Source: Cryptomeria japonica (lineage: Eukaryota; Streptophyta; Pinopsida; Cupressales; Cupressaceae). From it: a stretch of 64,000 bases of DNA. The stretch lies in contig NC_081413.1 of assembly GCF_030272615.1 (NCBI RefSeq), forward strand, positions 186,646,669-186,710,668, read 5' to 3'. The notes below the pieces were generated by a model. The model made no database searches and was not told the DNA's origin. It saw nothing but the letters and a program-made list of their open reading frames with translations. A program made the position numbers and the translations under genes. The stretch's first letter is position 1. Every line of letters begins with the position of its first letter. This document shows positions 46,798 through 58,662 of the stretch, in pieces.

Positions 46798-47335
46798 CTA
46801 AGTCACCAGGTTCGAATTCGAATTTGAAGTTCGACAACTTTGAAATTCGAATGAAGTTCGATGAGGGAAAAATTCGAAATGTATAAAATTCAAATTAAGT
46901 TCGCCATATGTATAAATATGCCAGATATATTCTATAAAACAACCAATCTTTCATATGGGCGATGGTCCCATATGAATTGCTAGTAAGGTTTATTGTAAGT
47001 AACATCTTTATCTCATCTTATGAGAATAACAGAATCACCAAATACTGGAATACCTCACTGATTGGGTAATCAATTATCATCTTCAGCATTCTTTTTTCTC
47101 ATCCTAATTGAGGGTTCTAACAGACATAAATATCCTGAAGAAAGAACGGGTTAATGGGTTTTAATCAAAGAAAAGAAGATGTGTTTAAAAAATATTAACA
47201 GAAGAAGAAGGCCAAAAATTTATTTAAAAAATAAAATTTTAAAGTTCGGCAAATTTCAACGAATTTTTTTTTTTTTTTTTGGTTCGGCGAATTTCGAACT
47301 TCAAGGATGAAATTCGGCCGAACCTGGTGATTTAG
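46798..47335. mobile_element. hAT-like MITE, 538 bp
   Basis: Inverted ends CTAAGTCACCAGGTTCG (left) and, reverse-complemented, CTAAATCACCAGGTTCG (right), one mismatch in 17, with 8-bp TSDs. The 8-bp duplication is the hAT superfamily hallmark. Both ends carry further TTCGAA-type subterminal repeats. No transposase. An 18-base T run lies near 47264-47281. Confidence 0.82.
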
Positions 47336-47343
47336 GTTTATAT

Positions 47344-49032
47344 TATATAAGACAAATGCAGCAGGTAATAATAAAAGAAAATCCCTAAAATGGCTTAAAT
47401 AACTTAAGGACTATTTTAAAACAGAGGCAGCAGCAGATAATAACGACAGATTCAATATTCCGCCAATTTCATGCACGACCTCATTGCCTGTCACTGGACA
47501 GAGAAGTACAAGGAGACACTTCTGGGAGACATTACTGCAATGGCACCATTTGTACAAGTCCCTTGTTGTTCATAGAGAAACAGCGAGATGCAGGCACGCA
47601 ATTTTTATTTTTCAAGTCAAAAGCATTAAGAAAAAATAGAAAGTCAGTCTAAAAAGTGATTAAAAAATTAAAAAGACATTTTTCTCAGCAGGTTTCTGTC
47701 AAATTCGTCACAGGTTTGTCTGTGATGTGCATCTGACTGCACCCTAGCCAAATCCTCTTGCGTACTGGACACGGATCCAGTCATGCAACCCAACAAATCA
47801 GTAACTTATAACAAAGTGATGACAGAGCTTACCTCACATTTTTTTTTAAATCACAGGTAAACAAATGACTCACCTACCTATTTATTAAAGTTAAGATAAA
47901 TGTTTGTTCTTAGTATATGACTTCCACAGCCCAACGAGAGTATGTTGTGAAATAAATTTAGAACTCGTTATCAATGTCAACAAGGTAAAGCAGAGTAACA
48001 AACTACTCATTAAAGTAGTTAAGGAGCCAAAATGCATTGATATGCATGGTTTGTTAAATGGATGCATGGGAGACATACAGAAGAGAATGTGGTGCAGCTC
48101 AGGGGCAATACAAAATAGATGGATAAGACTTTTAAGCCTCTGCATTTTCCATGAAAATTGAAACATGTATTCTTATGTCCATAAACAACTTAAATCCTTC
48201 CCTGTCAATTCATAAGTCACCATTGCATTTTTCAGTCTAGATAATTTTCTTCGTACAGATTTCTAACTAAAATAATAGGCCGCCACTATCACTCTACAGA
48301 CCTCTGAAAATAATAGTCACTTGTCTTTTCAATACATGTTATCTACATCACATGTTTAGATTGTCCACTACTCATAGGTGCCATCCAACAAATATTATTC
48401 TCAATCCAAACTTATTCTTTTGGCCACACTTACAAACCATAATAGAAAAAAGACTGGAAATAGGAAGATAAAAGAGGCTACTAAATTCAGCCAAACATCA
48501 TGGCAAGTGCTTTCAACTTAAACGAAGCTTATATTCTCAACATAAGACACGATACACAAATTATGAGGATTGTGGTACAATACATAAAACCATGTCAAAA
48601 AGAAACACACACACAATAAATGCTAGAACCAGAAATGACAAAGCCTACAAACTGTGCACAACTTCCTAACCATATCAAGCATGTGATTACATAGAATTGC
48701 ATAAAATGTATACCAAACTGCCTTGTATATTAAATATTAAAGAGTTTTGGGCAATTGTATTCCCATAGCTATCCCTCAACATATATGCATCAGCATAAAT
48801 GATCTTCAGATTTTTAGGCCGGGAACAGAAAATAGTTACTCAAATTTTGTAGAGAGAATGCCAACAAAGACAAAGTGGTCAAACGTGCCATGTGTCCCAA
48901 GTGGAAAAATCAGAGTGCCCACAAATCAAATCACTAAAAGAGGTTAAGCCTCTTCTTGAACTATATTATCTTGTCTATTTGTGATCCTCTCGACTCTCTA
49001 TCTGGAGGTCCCTCAATCTCCTGGTTAGTCTC
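47344..49032. other. Downstream flank and probable 3' UTR of the dsRNA-binding protein gene
   Basis: No other gene recognised. By position the part nearest 49032 is the 3' UTR of the minus-strand gene. A poly(A) site cannot be fixed from sequence alone. Confidence 0.45.
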
Positions 49033-49874
49033 TTAATTACAGTCTTCATGATCCATCAGGGGATCCAGTAACTCTTGTTGGGTAGTCTCTTTCTCCACGG
49101 GAAGTGGATCTATTAACACTTGTTTGTTCTGTCCTTTCTCCAAACAACACTCATCTGTATCTTCAGTTGTCACCTGCTTACCTTGTTCATCAACCCCTTG
49201 AGGAACAGATACCATGTCCCCACCTTGACTCTCATTTTTCTTCTGCTTATCATTTTCATAAGTCCCCTGAGAATCAACTACCATATCACCACATTCTATC
49301 TCGTTTTTCTCTTGATTACTTTCTTCAATATTCCCTTCAGAATCAACAACCATATTCCCATCTACACTCTCAATTTTCTCCAGCTTAGCATTTTCATCAT
49401 TTCTTTCAGTGTCAACTACAATATCTGCACCTTGATTCTCCAGTTTAGCATCCACCAATGCAACAACCTCAGCCAGCAACTGCTCCTGATTGTCTGTTGA
49501 GCCAAGCCCTTCTTCTTGTTTTATGTCCACTCCCTCGTCAATGGACATCTCTCCCTTTGGATTCTTCTGCGTGTCATCAATGTTTATCGCAGTTGCATTC
49601 TGTGCAGATGCTCTCTCCTGCCCATTTTCTGTACCATTCGAGGAAGTCTCCCCCAATATTTTTTCTTTCTCAGTGGAAACTTCAATAACTTCTTTCTTCT
49701 TTCTTGATGCCTTATATTTTTTGTTCCTCTTTCCCTTGCGCCTTCCAGATGTAGATGGTTGCTCAGCTGCTCTATCTCTCTTCATGCCAGCATGAACCTC
49801 AGCCTGAGAGCTCCATGATCCAGAAAAACCATCAACGTGGTTGGTTGTGGGGCTTGCAAGATTTCCTTGAAAAC
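49033..49874 (-). CDS. dsRNA-binding protein (HYL1/DRB1-like), last coding exon
   Basis: Acceptor GGGCAG ends at 49875; the exon opens GFQGNLASPTTNHVDGFS in frame with the upstream exon and stops at 49033-49035. It holds a basic cluster RRKGKRNKKYKASRKKK (nuclear-signal-like) and then an acidic tail. Within this, four tandem 23-residue units (49440-49165) share a G-[AND]-[IM]-V-V-D core followed by an N/E/K-rich stretch. A C-terminal repeat region is a known feature of Arabidopsis HYL1, the Dicer partner in microRNA processing. No stops or shifts, unlike all the retroelement genes here. Function by similarity only; a related DRB is possible. Confidence 0.75.
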
Positions 49875-49993
49875 CTGCCCATAATGATCACAATGAAAAT
49901 TTCTGCATGATAAGTGTTGCTATGTAATAAATGCTGTGGCAATTTTAAAAGAAATGTGAAAGTGACTCGACCAAAATTTAAAAACCTCTTTAC
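49875..49993 (-). other. Intron, 119 bp
   Basis: Donor CAGCAAG/GTAAAG, acceptor TATGGGCAG/GT on the minus strand. Phase 1; splicing keeps the frame (QQ then GFQGN). Confidence 0.8.
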
Positions 49994-50219
49994 CTTGCTG
50001 TGCTTGAATTGCAGTTAGTGCAGTTCGAGCTGCCTTAATTTCTGCAGCCTTCTTACTTTTTGCAGGGCCTCCCTGATAGCAAATCCCTGCAATCTCTACA
50101 GTAGAAGTAAAACTAGCCGCATGACCCTCTCCTTCCTTTGAACATTTATATGAAGGAACAGGCAAGCTCATTTTTTGAGTATATTCCTGAAGAAGGTTTT
50201 TGCATAATCCTGTTTCATA
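49994..50219 (-). CDS. dsRNA-binding protein (HYL1/DRB1-like), exon with second dsRBD
   Basis: Acceptor TAATTCCAG ends at 50220. The exon reads YETGLCKNLLQEYTQKMSLP, then TSTVEIAGICYQGG and PAKSKKAAEIKAARTALTA, i.e. the alpha-beta-beta-beta-alpha double-stranded RNA-binding fold, with the K-x-x-AE-x-x-AA helix that contacts RNA. One whole dsRBD (75 codons) in one exon starting in phase 0, as in plant DRB genes. The sequence is closest in type to the second dsRBD of HYL1/DRB1 from memory of the family. The start Met and first dsRBD must be encoded further right, but are not seen up to 64000. Confidence 0.82.
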
Positions 50220-51116
50220 CTGGAATTATGCACAATTTGTAAGAAACCAGAATATATTTCCACCACTTTTGACGAAAACCAGAAAAACAGTCTAACTATT
50301 CTCCAAATAATAGAGAAACAACCATGAAGCACGTGCAAATTGCAAACAAAATCACCTTGAACAACCTAAACAATTCAGAAATTTTCAAATGTAATTGTAA
50401 AGATGAGACTTAGTGCTGCATTGCACTTGTGTCTGAATTTTTCACTTATTGATAAAAACACTCAATACATCACTTTAAGTCATTTTTTAGTTCCCTCTGT
50501 TGAAACACAATTTGTGGGAGCACTTGTACAACACAATCTACCTGCCAAACAAACAAATTATTTACCATACAAAACAAGCTGAGCGATTTGGAGGCTCAGA
50601 CATAGAATAATCATATATTGAAACAAACAAATAGGGAAAACCTTGTCTGGTGTTGTGGTGCAACAGTGTGGATGTTGCAACCCAAGTTTGTTCTAGGCAT
50701 GGGTGAATCCAGGTACAACTCCTAGTGAAGTAGATGGAAGGGGAAAGTTTGATTAATTGAGGAACATGCAATGTGATGGTTTCTAATGCATCATGTAAAG
50801 AATGAAGGAATCTTGTGCTTGTGCAAGCTTCTGGATGTAATGCTAGACTTTCCCTTCTAAAGATGAATATTTGTTTGAGCAAGCAAATGTAATGCATAGC
50901 TTCTCTTTTGTGCACCCTATATCTAAAGAAGTCTGTTACATGAGCAAACATTATATCTGTTAGATTGAGCATAGAACTGTTTAACTACTGAAAAGGAAAG
51001 AGAAATATAAACCAGCTTCATTCAGTCATTATTATAAACTAAGTTAACAGTTCAAGTTTGAGGATTCAGGTATGCCAGTAGGACAAAAATCAATTGTGTT
51101 TCAACTTGCATTTGTC
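50220..51116 (-). other. Intron sequence of the dsRBP gene
   Basis: A minus-strand open stretch of 136 codons at 50972-50562 has no recognised domain and no splice context; probably chance. Nothing else found. Confidence 0.45.
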
Positions 51117-51350
51117 CATAGAAAACATAAATAAAAATCATGAATATACATATTTGTAGCCTAAAAATAGAAATTAAGTTCAGAATACCACATAGCATGC
51201 ATATGATAAACAAAACCACCATAAAAGAAAAAAAAAATTACTCCAATGCCAAAGTGTCAAACTTAAATGTCATGATAGATATTCATTGTTCAATATTAAA
51301 TAAAAAAGAATAAATAATGAAGCCCATTGCACTATCCAATACTTTCTGTG
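51117..51350. repeat. Diverged relative of the 46.2-kb repeat unit
   Basis: GTAGCCTAAAAATAGAAAT, ACCACATAGCATGCATATG and AACAAAACCACCATAAA follow in the same order as TTAACCTAAAAACAGAAAT, GCCACATAACATACATTTA and AACAAAACAAGCATCAA at 46235 on. Same strand, clearly older divergence. Confidence 0.65.
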
Positions 51351-51955
51351 TTAGACATCATTCAATGCATGTGCCAGTCCACTACGTCAACACACCATTT
51401 TATTCATAAAAGCTCCTTTATATGACTTGCAATTATGTTTTCCCCCACACAGAGACTTGAAAGACCACTATTTTGTCCTTCTCAATGCACACTCAAAAAG
51501 CATATTTTATGATGATTACTTGTGTTACATTAGACCATAGCCAAAGGCAGAGCATAATCACGAGTGTTGACTTTTGAGGGGGGGCATACATATAAAATAT
51601 TTCAACATTATGAAAATAATGTTTTAAAGATATTAATTATTATAATGCTCCACACCCCATATATTTAAAATGTACCACACTTATTAATAAAGATGAAGAT
51701 AATAACTTGCACAAAAGATGAACATAATATGAAATATGTTGAGAAGAAGAAGCCACTTCGAGGGGGCAAACCTCCAAATATCCCCAATAAGAACACTATT
51801 CACAATCTAACGATGAAATAAGGCTCACTACCTCCTATATGTACGCTACTTATGCCTAGGATATCACCCAAGCCAAATTAGATATGACTATACAGGCCCT
51901 AGGCCAACCTAAATAGCTAAATAGCAAAATTATAATGATAATTTGACTTAATTAG
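51351..51955. other. No gene recognised
   Basis: AT-rich; no supported feature. Confidence 0.5.
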
Positions 51956-53054
51956 GAGTTACGGTAGCCACAAACCGACTACTTCTTGTTGAACACACCA
52001 CAAGACAAATTCGAAACAGGTCACGGAGCAAGCTTAGCTACGGCACATCAGATCTTAAGGGCTGGATACTATTGGCCTACATTATTCAAAGATACCCACG
52101 AACACGTGAAGACATGCCACACATGCCAGGTAGCAGCTTTTCGCAGGAATCCAGCAATGCTGCTGCAACCAGTAATTGAGGCCAGACCATTTGCCAAATG
52201 GAAATAGATTTTATTGGTATGATTAACCCACCTTCCTCAACACAACACGGGTACATTCTAACCGCTACCGATTACTGTACTCGGTGGACAGAAGCTCAAG
52301 CCTTGAAATTTTGCAATACTGATATTGTAATTAAGTTTGTGGAAGAGAATATCATAACTAGGTTTGAATGCCCTTATGCTTTAGTGTGCAACAATGGTCC
52401 TGCATTCACGTCATTAAGATTTTCTAATTGGGCCTTTGAATATGGAATAACGCTTAAATTTTCATCAAACTACTACCTGCAGGGCAATGGCTTAGCGGAG
52501 TCCACGAACAAGAACCTGCTGAGTGTAATTAAGAAACTGCTAGAAAGGAACCCAAAAGATTGGCACACCCAGCTGAGATTTGCTCTTTGGGCAGATCGAA
52601 CTCAAACTAAGAATTCATTAGGCACTTCTCCCTACTCCCTAGTTTATGGACAAGAACCTGTCTTTCCAGTGCAACTAAAAATCCCAACTCTACGATTCAT
52701 GCAAGAATACATGGAAGGTGAAGATAGAGTTCAAGCCCGTTTGACACAACTCATGAATCTAGAAGAGAAGAGAGATGCAGCCTTAGAGAACTTTGCCAAA
52801 CACCAGGGAGTGGTGAAGAGATGATTCGATAGACAAACAAGGATCAAAGCCTTTAGAATTTTCAACCTCATTTTATATTGGACAAAGCCCATGAGAAAAA
52901 AGGCGAACATGATAAGTTTGATAAACTTTGGAAAGGTCCTTACCAGATTTCAGAGATTTTAGGGGAAAATACCTTCAAGCTTAAGACCTTAACGGGAGAG
53001 GATGTCCCATTGCCCGTCAATGGACAGTTCCTTAAACACTATTTCCAACCATGA
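51956..53054 (+). pseudogene. Ty3/gypsy integrase fragment (Tat/Athila-like)
   Basis: Zinc-binding region HGASLATAHQILRAGYYWP followed by CHTCQ (52025-52130). Core: IDFIG near 52205 and CNNGPAFTS near 52390, where the second catalytic Asp is Asn, and GLAESTNKNLL near 52495 with the Glu. C-terminal part LGENTFKLKTLTGEDVPLP to a TGA at 53052. Stops at KWK-TAG-IDF and VKR-TGA-FDR and a shift near 52860. The VNGQFLKHYF end is typical of Tat/Athila-type pol. No RT lies upstream, so the fragment is 5'-truncated near 51956. Confidence 0.8.
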
Positions 53055-53247
53055 ATCCGCAAGAGGTCTACCTTGTATATAGTTAGATTAGGTTTCCAGT
53101 TTGGTTTGCCTTAGGTTAGTTGTTGTGTGCTTTCTTGCGTCTTGGTGTGTTTGAGGTCTAGTTTGCTTTGGTTTGCCTTTGTCCTAGTTTGCTTTCAGTT
53201 TGGTCTGTGTTTCTTTAGTTTAGCTTGCCTTTGAGTGTCTTAGTTTA
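53055..53247 (+). other. Gypsy region downstream of pol, G/T-rich
   Basis: Strand-asymmetric G/T-rich stretch with repeated AGTTTGCTTTGGTTTGCC-like units. It continues at 58663 after element G. Confidence 0.5.
53243..53247. repeat. Target site duplication of element G, left (GTTTA)
   Basis: GTTTA here against ATTTA at 58658-58662, one transition. Confidence 0.7.
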
Positions 53248-53753
53248 TGTTAGAACATAATGTTATTAGGGATCACATCCTTATAGCATTTATATATAAT
53301 GTTCTCATATAAGGTTATAAAACCTTATATATTATATGCTTTATAAGCATATTCCATTTGAAATAATTATAATCTAATAATTATTAGATTATTAATTATT
53401 TATGAGTGGGGGTTATTGAAAAGGTGTGACTAGTGAAGCCACCCTTCCTCCTATATTTAAGGAGGCTCTCTCTCATTTGAGAGTATGTGAATTTGGAGCT
53501 TTTATGATGAGTTGTATCACTATGCACAAGAGGTATTATTGGCCATGTGGAAGTATTGAAGGAGTATCCCCGGGTTCATGTCTATTTTATGATAGACAAT
53601 ATTTGTAAGTGTTTTAATTAAATGATGGTTTATGGGATTTTTACCTGAAAGGGTTTTCCCCATGTATATCTTGTGTAATGTGTACTTTATGCATGTATGA
53701 TTCCCATTTTATTGTTTATAATGATTAGTATCCTAAGATCCTAATTTCTAACA
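53248..53753 (+). repeat. 5' LTR of element G
   Basis: TGTTAGAACATAATG...TTTCTAACA, 506 bp. TATA-like ATATATAATG and TTATATATTATATG are near 53293-53335. GGGTTTTCCCCATG near 53650 is the copia U5-type motif. Confidence 0.93.
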
Positions 53754-53765
53754 TGGTATCAGAGC
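53754..53765 (+). other. Primer binding site of element G (tRNA-Met)
   Basis: TGGTATCAGAGC directly after the 5' LTR. Confidence 0.94.
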
Positions 53766-56700
53766 CTATTAGGCTATGCTGATCATTTTTACAGGCTATA
53801 CTAGAAGACATGTTGAACTTGAAGGGAAACCTCTTTATGCTCTTGCAAAATACAATTTGTGCAATATATCTGGTGATATCTTTTAAAATTTTCACGTTTT
53901 GTTTCTAAAATATTCAAATAGCATAGGATTTTGATTTGCAACTATTTGATTATTAGGTGATGAATATAGATTATATGCCGATATCAATAGATCATTGGCC
54001 CAATTTAAATAGATCGTAGAACATTTACATGCCTTGATCCTTTTATGACAATTTTTTTTCCACATAAAACTAGCCTTTAGATGTACAAAAATAAATTAAC
54101 CATAAAAAACAAAACATATTTCAAAACAACGTATAAAAACAAACTTAAAAGAAAACATATATAAAAATATCAATATCATTATTATCATTCAATAATTACA
54201 TTTTTCATTTACTTAAAATATCAACCTCTATTCACTATGGGTCCTTTTTTCTGATATTGCTATGCTTTGTGGCTTCATCTATGATTACCCTCTAATAGTT
54301 GTCTACCATGTGAAGATCCCAAGACCCCACACTTAATAAAAGGTCCTATGTACTTATAAAAGTCAAAGAAGGTAAAGCATCTTAAAGTCACGACCTTGTT
54401 CATTTGCTTTCATTAGTTTTCAATCTTTAGCTATTAATGAGTGGAGTGTCGACAATCTTCTCCAGCCGACATCTCTCTTCTCCTAATTTGCACGAATATT
54501 TAAAGTAAACTCGTATCTCTAGGGAATGTTATATGATATATTCAATCATTCTTTTATGAAAAGATCTTTGTGCTCAATGTGTAGCTTCCTTTGTAACGCC
54601 ATTGGCAGTGTGCTTGAAATATTCACAAAATGCAATAAATGTGTTATCGTAGTTGGAATGCTGTTTTCTAATACTATCATGCATGCCCAACTCAACGTTC
54701 CATTGTTTAGGAATGGACAGAAATTCAATATGGGTTGAAGCTCGTTCTTTTAGCGAAAAGCTGAGTGTTTTATGAACATCACAACTCCTTTGAGAGCCAT
54801 AATAAAAACATGAGAACACAATTGTAGGTTATAATGAGGAACTTGAGAAGATACTTAGTGACTAAGAACATGTGGATGAACAATGGTTTTTTCTGCTCTT
54901 AACCGATGACCAACTTCAAATTCTTCTAATCTTGAAAGAGTTAAGAGTATCTCCATAGTTGCATTCTCAACAAACCTACATTTACATCTCTAAAAATTTG
55001 AATAAGCTTTCACAAATTCTAAACATAACTCATATACCCACTATCTCTGACACAGTATAATAGAGCAAGTTGTCTTCTAATTGAAAAGCGCATTTTGTCA
55101 CTAGCTTGACAATGTTTTTATATGAATAAATTTTTGATGCCTTGGAAGGGAATTCTGCAGCTTGGGTGTTGCTCACCCATTCTAGAGTCAACATTTGTTC
55201 ATCAAAAACTATTAGTCATTATGTCAAATATCGCCTTCATCCATCACCCAAATATTAAATAGTCAGTATACTCTTGTTTATTTTATTGCCAATAAACAAC
55301 TTACGTTCCTCAATCTATTTCAGTTATGCTTCCAGCAAATAATCGACGAAAACCAATTTTTTGTCGACCATCATGAGATGTTGAAATAACTGATTGACAT
55401 GCTGCTTTACATGGCAGCTGTGGACGTCAAAATCAAAACGATCTACATTAAAGCAATAATATTAGCAGCTTAAGCTCATTAAGCTTTAAAATGTTTGGAA
55501 AACTACAGTAGATAAAATAGATTATAATGTATAGTGTTTTACTTGATTAAAAAATTCCAAGGAAAAACTTAGAATCATAATTATATTTAACTCTGGGAGT
55601 TTGTTTTTTTTCACTTTACTTTACGAAATTGAACAATCACTTATATTCTTTTCTTATCAATACTGCAAAATATGTATCGAACTCATAGATAGCCAGATTG
55701 GGTTTGCCTTGCACTATTACATGACCACAATAGGATGAAGAAACAAGCTAAGCAGGGTTGTAATGCAGATCATTGTCTTTGCCTCTAGATAATGGCTTGT
55801 TAGATGTGGTTTATAATCTTTCCTTTTGGTAAACTTTTACCACCCAAACATGGATCCTTTAATATATTGAGAATCCACATGTGAGAGATTTCTATTTTGC
55901 AATTTCAAATCAAACTAAAATAAAAAATTATGGTCTTTCTTTGCAAGACTTGAAATAGTCTATTTCAAACTCTGCATTTCTTTGATTATGTGGCCATTTT
56001 ACTTCTTTGAGACCAATACCTCTTGGTTTTTTAATTTTATTATGTTATAAATTATACAAGATATATCTTACGGACATAATTTATTACTTTTTATAGCATT
56101 GACAATTCTTCATGATTAAAGTATGGATTGATTTAATCCTTACCTACTCAAACCATACTATTTATCAAGTTATAATTGTTCCTTTTTAAATTATAAGTGA
56201 TATGAGTTGGAAATTGGAACAAATGCTTTGAATTAATTGTAGAGAGTTATATTTCATAATATATACATCAAAAGGTAATGCATTACACTTTTTTAGTTTG
56301 GTATGATGAAGTATCTATATGTTAGATATATCAAAACTTAGGTAGTACTCCTAATACTCTCTTCCCTTATTGTCAAAGACAATATTGTAACATAAATTCA
56401 TTCTTCAAGACCACTGGATATTTATTTTAGGCTTTTAAGCTTAAGATTTGTAACATTTATTTTATATGATTCAAATGTTTCTTTCCATATCTCACTTAAT
56501 AAATGTATCTCATTTGTGTACACTATGAAATGTAGTCAATGAATGACCTATGGAAGGCATTTGTTTCATGAATTGGCCCATCATTTGAAAGGATTTATTT
56601 AGTTGTAACGAGCCTTATTTATATATATTTAATACAATTTGAATTATTATAAGCTTCATGTATCATATAAAATTATTAGAAAGGTAGCTCATCACATTAT

Positions 56701-57275
56701 AATGGGTGGCTATCGCCCTTATAAACTGTCTAGGGAGAAAACCTAGAAAGGATAGCTCACCCGTTGCCTAATTTTTTTTTCGATCATTACTATATGTAGT
56801 AGCATGACTATTTTGTATTTTAAACAAGACAACTAATTATTCATGCTTATTCTCATGAAATTATATTTTGATCTCCTTGCTACAAATTATTGGACTATAT
56901 TTTACATTTATGAGGAATATTATATGATCTTTGACAAATGACAAATGAAAAATGCATAATATTGTGTTCTTTCTTTGCACCAAAAATCAAGTTTAATTGA
57001 TTACTATGTTACTAACTATATTGTTTCTTTTATAGTGAGGTTATGCCTTCAAAATATATGGTGCAAGTGTTATTACATGGATGATACAATACTTTAATAA
57101 GACGACTATCTTCTGTCTTTGAATTAAATGGGCAAAATATGAGTGTAGCTCCTGAAGAATCAATATGACCTTGAAGATTTATGGAAGAGTTCCATTTGGA
57201 TACATGTAAAAGTACCATTTTACTTTAAGTTATTTTACTCTTTCCAAAAAATATCATTTCTAAAGTTCAAATTGA
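53766..57275 (+). other. Interior of element G, no coding capacity seen
   Basis: AT-rich; overlapping short ORFs on both strands near 54526-54819 lack similarity and look like chance. Confidence 0.6.
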
Positions 57276-57405
57276 ACCTTGAAGATTATGGGCACATCAC
57301 TCAAGTGAAATTATTTCGTAATAAAGGCACCTTGAAGATCATGGGCACCTCACTCAAGTGAAATCATTCCATAATAAAGACATTTTGAAGATCCTGGGCA
57401 CATTC
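57276..57405 (+). repeat. 53-bp tandem repeat in element G
   Basis: Units start at 57276, 57329 and 57382 (ACCTTGAAGATTATGGGCAC type); the third is partial. Confidence 0.88.
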
Positions 57406-57439
57406 TATATATTGGAATTTTATCCATCACTTTGAAATC

Positions 57440-57900
57440 CTTTGTGCAATGATTGGTTTTAGGTGATGCCATTAAGGAGTGTTGTACATGACACCACCTA
57501 GTGGCTAACTCCTAGATTTAAGACCTAATAGGCATAAGACCTTTAGGCATTATATGCTCCAAATTCAATAATGCTTGGCCTTAGGTGATGCCATTGAGGG
57601 GGAGTGTGCATGTCAATGACACCACCTAGTGGCTAAATCCTAGCTTTTAAATCCTACGGGTAGGCATATGTCCTAATAGGTATGAAATAAGACCTATATA
57701 GGCATTAGTAAGTCCTTTAAATCTGCAGATAGGCATATGTAAGTCCTTTTTTGTTTTTAATTACTACAAGTAGGCATTAGTAAGTCCTATAGGCACATTT
57801 GTGCTTAAGTCCTACGAGCATTTGTAAATTCTTCTCCTTGTAAATCTTCCACTTGTAAAAGCATTGTATTAAGTCCTACGGGCACTATGTAATGAACTTG
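57440..57900 (+). repeat. Duplicated block and TAAGTCCTAYRGGCA repeats in element G
   Basis: GGTGATGCCATT...GACACCACCTAGTGGCTAA occurs at about 57460-57510 and 57583-57638. After it, short units like TAAGTCCTATAGGCA recur to about 57890. Confidence 0.75.
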
Positions 57901-58137
57901 GGGAAAGGCTAATTTGAGGAGACCGCGGCTCCAATATAATTTTTTAAGACCTCATAGCATCATTTTTAAAACACTGGGATTATAAATTATGACAAGATGA
58001 CTTTCATGTAGTCTGGAATGCATGATCTTCATGTTGGCATATATTTGTGTCTGTGTTTATCACTGTCAAAGAAGACCTACGTTACTGGGGTACTTAATTT
58101 TTTCTTTTATGGAAATTGACGTGTGATCCCCTATTAA

Positions 58138-58150
58138 CATTAAGGGGGAG
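58138..58150 (+). other. Polypurine tract of element G
   Basis: CATTAAGGGGGAG immediately before the 3' LTR. Confidence 0.88.
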
Positions 58151-58657
58151 TGTTAGAACATAATGTTATTAGGGATCACATCCTTATAACATTTATATAT
58201 AATGTTCTCATATAAGGTTATAAAACCTTATATATTATATGCTTTATAAGCATATTCCATTTGAAATAATTATAATCTAATAATTATTAGATTATTAATT
58301 ATTTATGAGTGGGGGTTATTGAAAAGGTGTGACTGGTGAAGCCACCCTTCCTCCTATATTTAAGGAGGTTCTCTCTCATTTAAGAGTACGTGAATTTGGA
58401 GCTTTTAAGGTGAGTTGTGTCACTATGCACAAGAGGTATTATTGGCCATGTGCAAGTAGTTGAGGAGTATCCCCAGGTTCATGTCTATTTTATGATAGAC
58501 AATATTTGTAAGTGTTTTAATTAAATGATGGTTTATGAGGTTTTTTACCTGAAAGGGTTTTCCCCATGTATATCTTGTGTAATGTGTACTTTATGCATGT
58601 ATGATTCTCATTTTATTGTTTATAATGATTAGTATCCTAAGATCCTAATTTCTAACA
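58151..58657 (+). repeat. 3' LTR of element G
   Basis: 507 bp, matches 53248-53753 with few changes, ends TTTCTAACA. Confidence 0.93.
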
Positions 58658-58662
58658 ATTTA

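Larger units (their letters stand above)
53248..58657 (+). mobile_element. Non-coding LTR retrotransposon G (LARD-like)
   Basis: 5' LTR 53248-53753, tRNA-Met PBS directly after it, polypurine tract 58138-58150, 3' LTR 58151-58657, TSD GTTTA/ATTTA. The 4.4-kb interior holds no gag or pol, only short ORFs. The LTRs differ at few positions, so this is among the younger insertions. It is the only complete plus-strand retroelement here, inserted in the gypsy fragment. Confidence 0.9.

Noticed and set aside
49104-49795. Plus-strand open stretches opposite the last dsRBP exon
   Set aside because: Mirror of the acidic repeats; the minus-strand frame has the splice-consistent dsRBD context.
50562-50972. 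136-codon minus-strand open stretch upstream of the dsRBD exon
   Set aside because: No domain, no splice signals joining it to 50219, composition like surrounding intron.
54526-54819. Overlapping short ORFs on both strands in element G
   Set aside because: Less than 85 codons, no motif, no support from the rest of the element.
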